Part shown: positions 62,953 through 64,000 of the stretch, in pieces
How the letters are laid out: each line of letters begins with the position of its first letter
Numbering within the stretch: position 1 is the stretch's first letter
DNA from: Comamonas granuli NBRC 101663
GTDB lineage: Bacteria; Pseudomonadota; Gammaproteobacteria; Burkholderiales; Burkholderiaceae_C
Length of the DNA stretch: 64,000 bases
Reading direction: 5' to 3'
Assembly (NCBI RefSeq): GCF_000739995.1
Contig: NZ_BBJX01000005.1
Span: 393,325 to 457,324, forward strand
Made by a program: the position numbers and the translations under genes
Notes under the pieces: generated by a model
The model's database searches: none
What the model saw: the letters and a program-made list of their open reading frames with translations, nothing else
Told to the model about the DNA's origin: nothing

Positions 62953-63009
62953 GCGGGCAGGGGGCAGAGATGGATGGGGAAGAAAAGCGAGAGAGGAGAG
63001 TATTTCGGT

Positions 63010-63873
63010 CTACAAAGACTGCCGCACCCCGCGGCAGCTCGGGAAATTTGAACAGCCCCAGAAGGCCCCACCGGCATTTGTTCCCTTGCGGGCCGTTCTC
63101 TTGACCATACCTGCACCACACTGCGGACAAACTGGCTCAACAGCGGCTGACGCTTGAACGATTGCTGGCATTTTTTCTGGCGGCTTGGCTGCTGAAGGCA
63201 TGGATTGCTTCGCCTGCTGGATCATGGCGAAAAGACTTGGGCCATCTATCAACTGCACATTGCGGCCTTCGGCAAAGGCTTTAGCCTCAGCAGTAAAGCG
63301 CCCGGAAGTGACCACAAATCCGCCGGTTGCGCCTTTGGCCGCCATCACGCCATAGAGTTCCCGGACCACATCCACACCGACTTTGAATGCCTTCCATTGT
63401 TTGCACTGGACCAAGAATCTTTCGGTTCCCTTGGTGAGGGACAGATCAATGCCACCATCTGGACCACTGCCACCAGTTTCTGCGACACGGAACCCCTGCA
63501 GCCTGAACGCCTCACTGACCAGCAATTCAAACTCTCGCCAGCTCATTCCGTTCAGTGCGTTCGCGCTTTGCGCTTGGGCCGTATCGCTAGCCAATGTCCG
63601 GCGCTGCTTGCGCCGCCATGCAGAAAGTGCCGCCCCTGCAAAACAGATCATCGGGACGATGTATTGGCCAGCGGTCGCCAGCCCCTTGATGATCGCTTGC
63701 TGCACCAATCCAGCCACTTGGCCGGGTTGAACCCCTGTCACCGGCATCGGTGAGGCCAACCAATGCAACAGCAGATACCCTGCGACTCCCAGAGTTACCC
63801 CCACCCACCATGACAGCATGGCAACCAGATCGAGCATGTCCTCCAGCGGGCTGGATTTGCGTCTCTTTGCCAT
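63010..63873 (-). CDS. Membrane-anchored Mrr-type nuclease with topoisomerase-type zinc finger
   Basis: 287 residues: two transmembrane segments (about 20-40 and 70-86) on a basic N-terminus, an Mrr/PF04471 restriction-endonuclease-fold domain (about 110-220) with the catalytic residues GGIDL (Asp143) and QCKQWK (Gln156, Lys158), and a C-terminal C4 zinc finger (CPQC ... WGCSNFPSC; Cys249, 252, 274, 280) of the topoisomerase type. No methyltransferase or other restriction subunit is adjacent within the window. A solitary, type IV-like or DNA-repair role is possible. From the start at 63873 to the window end (127 bp) I see nothing else. Confidence 0.85.
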   Translation of the reverse strand: MAKRRKSSPLEDMLDLVAMLSWWVGVTLGVAGYLLLHWLASPMPVTGVQPGQVAGLVQQAIIKGLATAGQYIVPMICFAGAALSAWRRKQRRTLASDTAQAQSANALNGMSWREFELLVSEAFRLQGFRVAETGGSGPDGGIDLSLTKGTERFLVQCKQWKAFKVGVDVVRELYGVMAAKGATGGFVVTSGRFTAEAKAFAEGRNVQLIDGPSLFAMIQQAKQSMPSAAKPPEKMPAIVQASAAVEPVCPQCGAGMVKRTARKGTNAGGAFWGCSNFPSCRGVRQSL

Positions 63874-64000
63874 TGCACCCCCTCCATCTTGGTGTTGGTC
63901 ATTATTGCAGCGATCACCGTCAGGTCCTGCAATCGCTTATGTTGAGTGGGGGAGGTGGAGTCCTACTCCAAACTCTCAACAAAAATTAGGCATGTCATGC

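Overview
This window looks like a chromosomal segment of a Comamonadaceae betaproteobacterium (Acidovorax/Alicycliphilus/Comamonas-like). The evidence is high GC by eye, characteristic gene orders (ilvC-pssA-leuA; sucA-sucB-lpdA-zapE; aat-bpt), and a recurring palindromic intergenic repeat of a type I associate with this family. Almost all of it is well-behaved housekeeping or catabolic DNA. The clear exception is a lower-GC accessory island at about 36.2-40.4 kb.

Layout. 0-5 kb: branched-chain amino acid and phospholipid synthesis (ilvC, pssA, leuA), with a leucine-rich leader peptide and attenuator hairpin before leuA, then a penicillin-binding-type endopeptidase. 5-9 kb: a coupled aat-bpt-iclR operon (N-degron aminoacyl-transferases plus an IclR regulator), two tandem tRNA-Asn genes, a DUF454 membrane protein and def. 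9-14 kb: an NAD-dependent (acet)aldehyde dehydrogenase with its DUF779 companion, a sigma-54-type promoter, the divergent AcoR-like sigma-54 activator, and an AI-2E/PerM permease. 14-24 kb: the 2-oxoglutarate dehydrogenase operon sucA-sucB-(sugE-like)-lpdA, zapE, a basic coiled-coil secreted protein, a PP2C phosphatase and bamD. 24-31 kb: dnaE, clpS and clpA, closed by a strong terminator. 31-36 kb: valine catabolism (mmsA, acyl-CoA dehydrogenase, a TfoX-like small protein, mmsB) with a divergent LysR gene.

36.2-40.4 kb: remnant of an integron. It holds an integron integrase broken by one extra base in a C-run, a recombination core site 115 bp upstream of the integrase start, one cassette carrying an intact STAND/NACHT NTPase, and the two halves of that cassette's attC split by a decayed IS110-family element. 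The NACHT gene is a candidate anti-phage protein and is the most interesting item here.

40.4-50.3 kb: an EamA exporter with divergent LysR, a lipoprotein acyl-homoserine-lactone-acylase-like Ntn hydrolase with divergent GlxA/AraC-type regulator, a flavodoxin-fold protein, a Tat-signal protein/GMC oxidoreductase pair, and a tryptophanase-type lyase. 50.4-55.1 kb: a TrpXYZ-like ABC importer convergent to the tryptophanase, and ETF-ubiquinone oxidoreductase. 55.2-64 kb: SDR plus thioesterase, an AhpD-like protein, a PAS-LuxR regulator divergent from scoAB, a tandem pair of divergent HD-GYP paralogues, an RluA-type pseudouridine synthase, and a membrane-anchored Mrr-type nuclease.

Genes that probably work together although separated: aat/bpt with clpS/clpA (both arms of the bacterial N-degron pathway); mmsA/acyl-CoA dehydrogenase/mmsB with ETF-QO (electrons from acyl-CoA oxidation to quinone); tryptophanase with the ABC importer. 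All function calls are from reading motifs and remembered family sequences; no database search was run.
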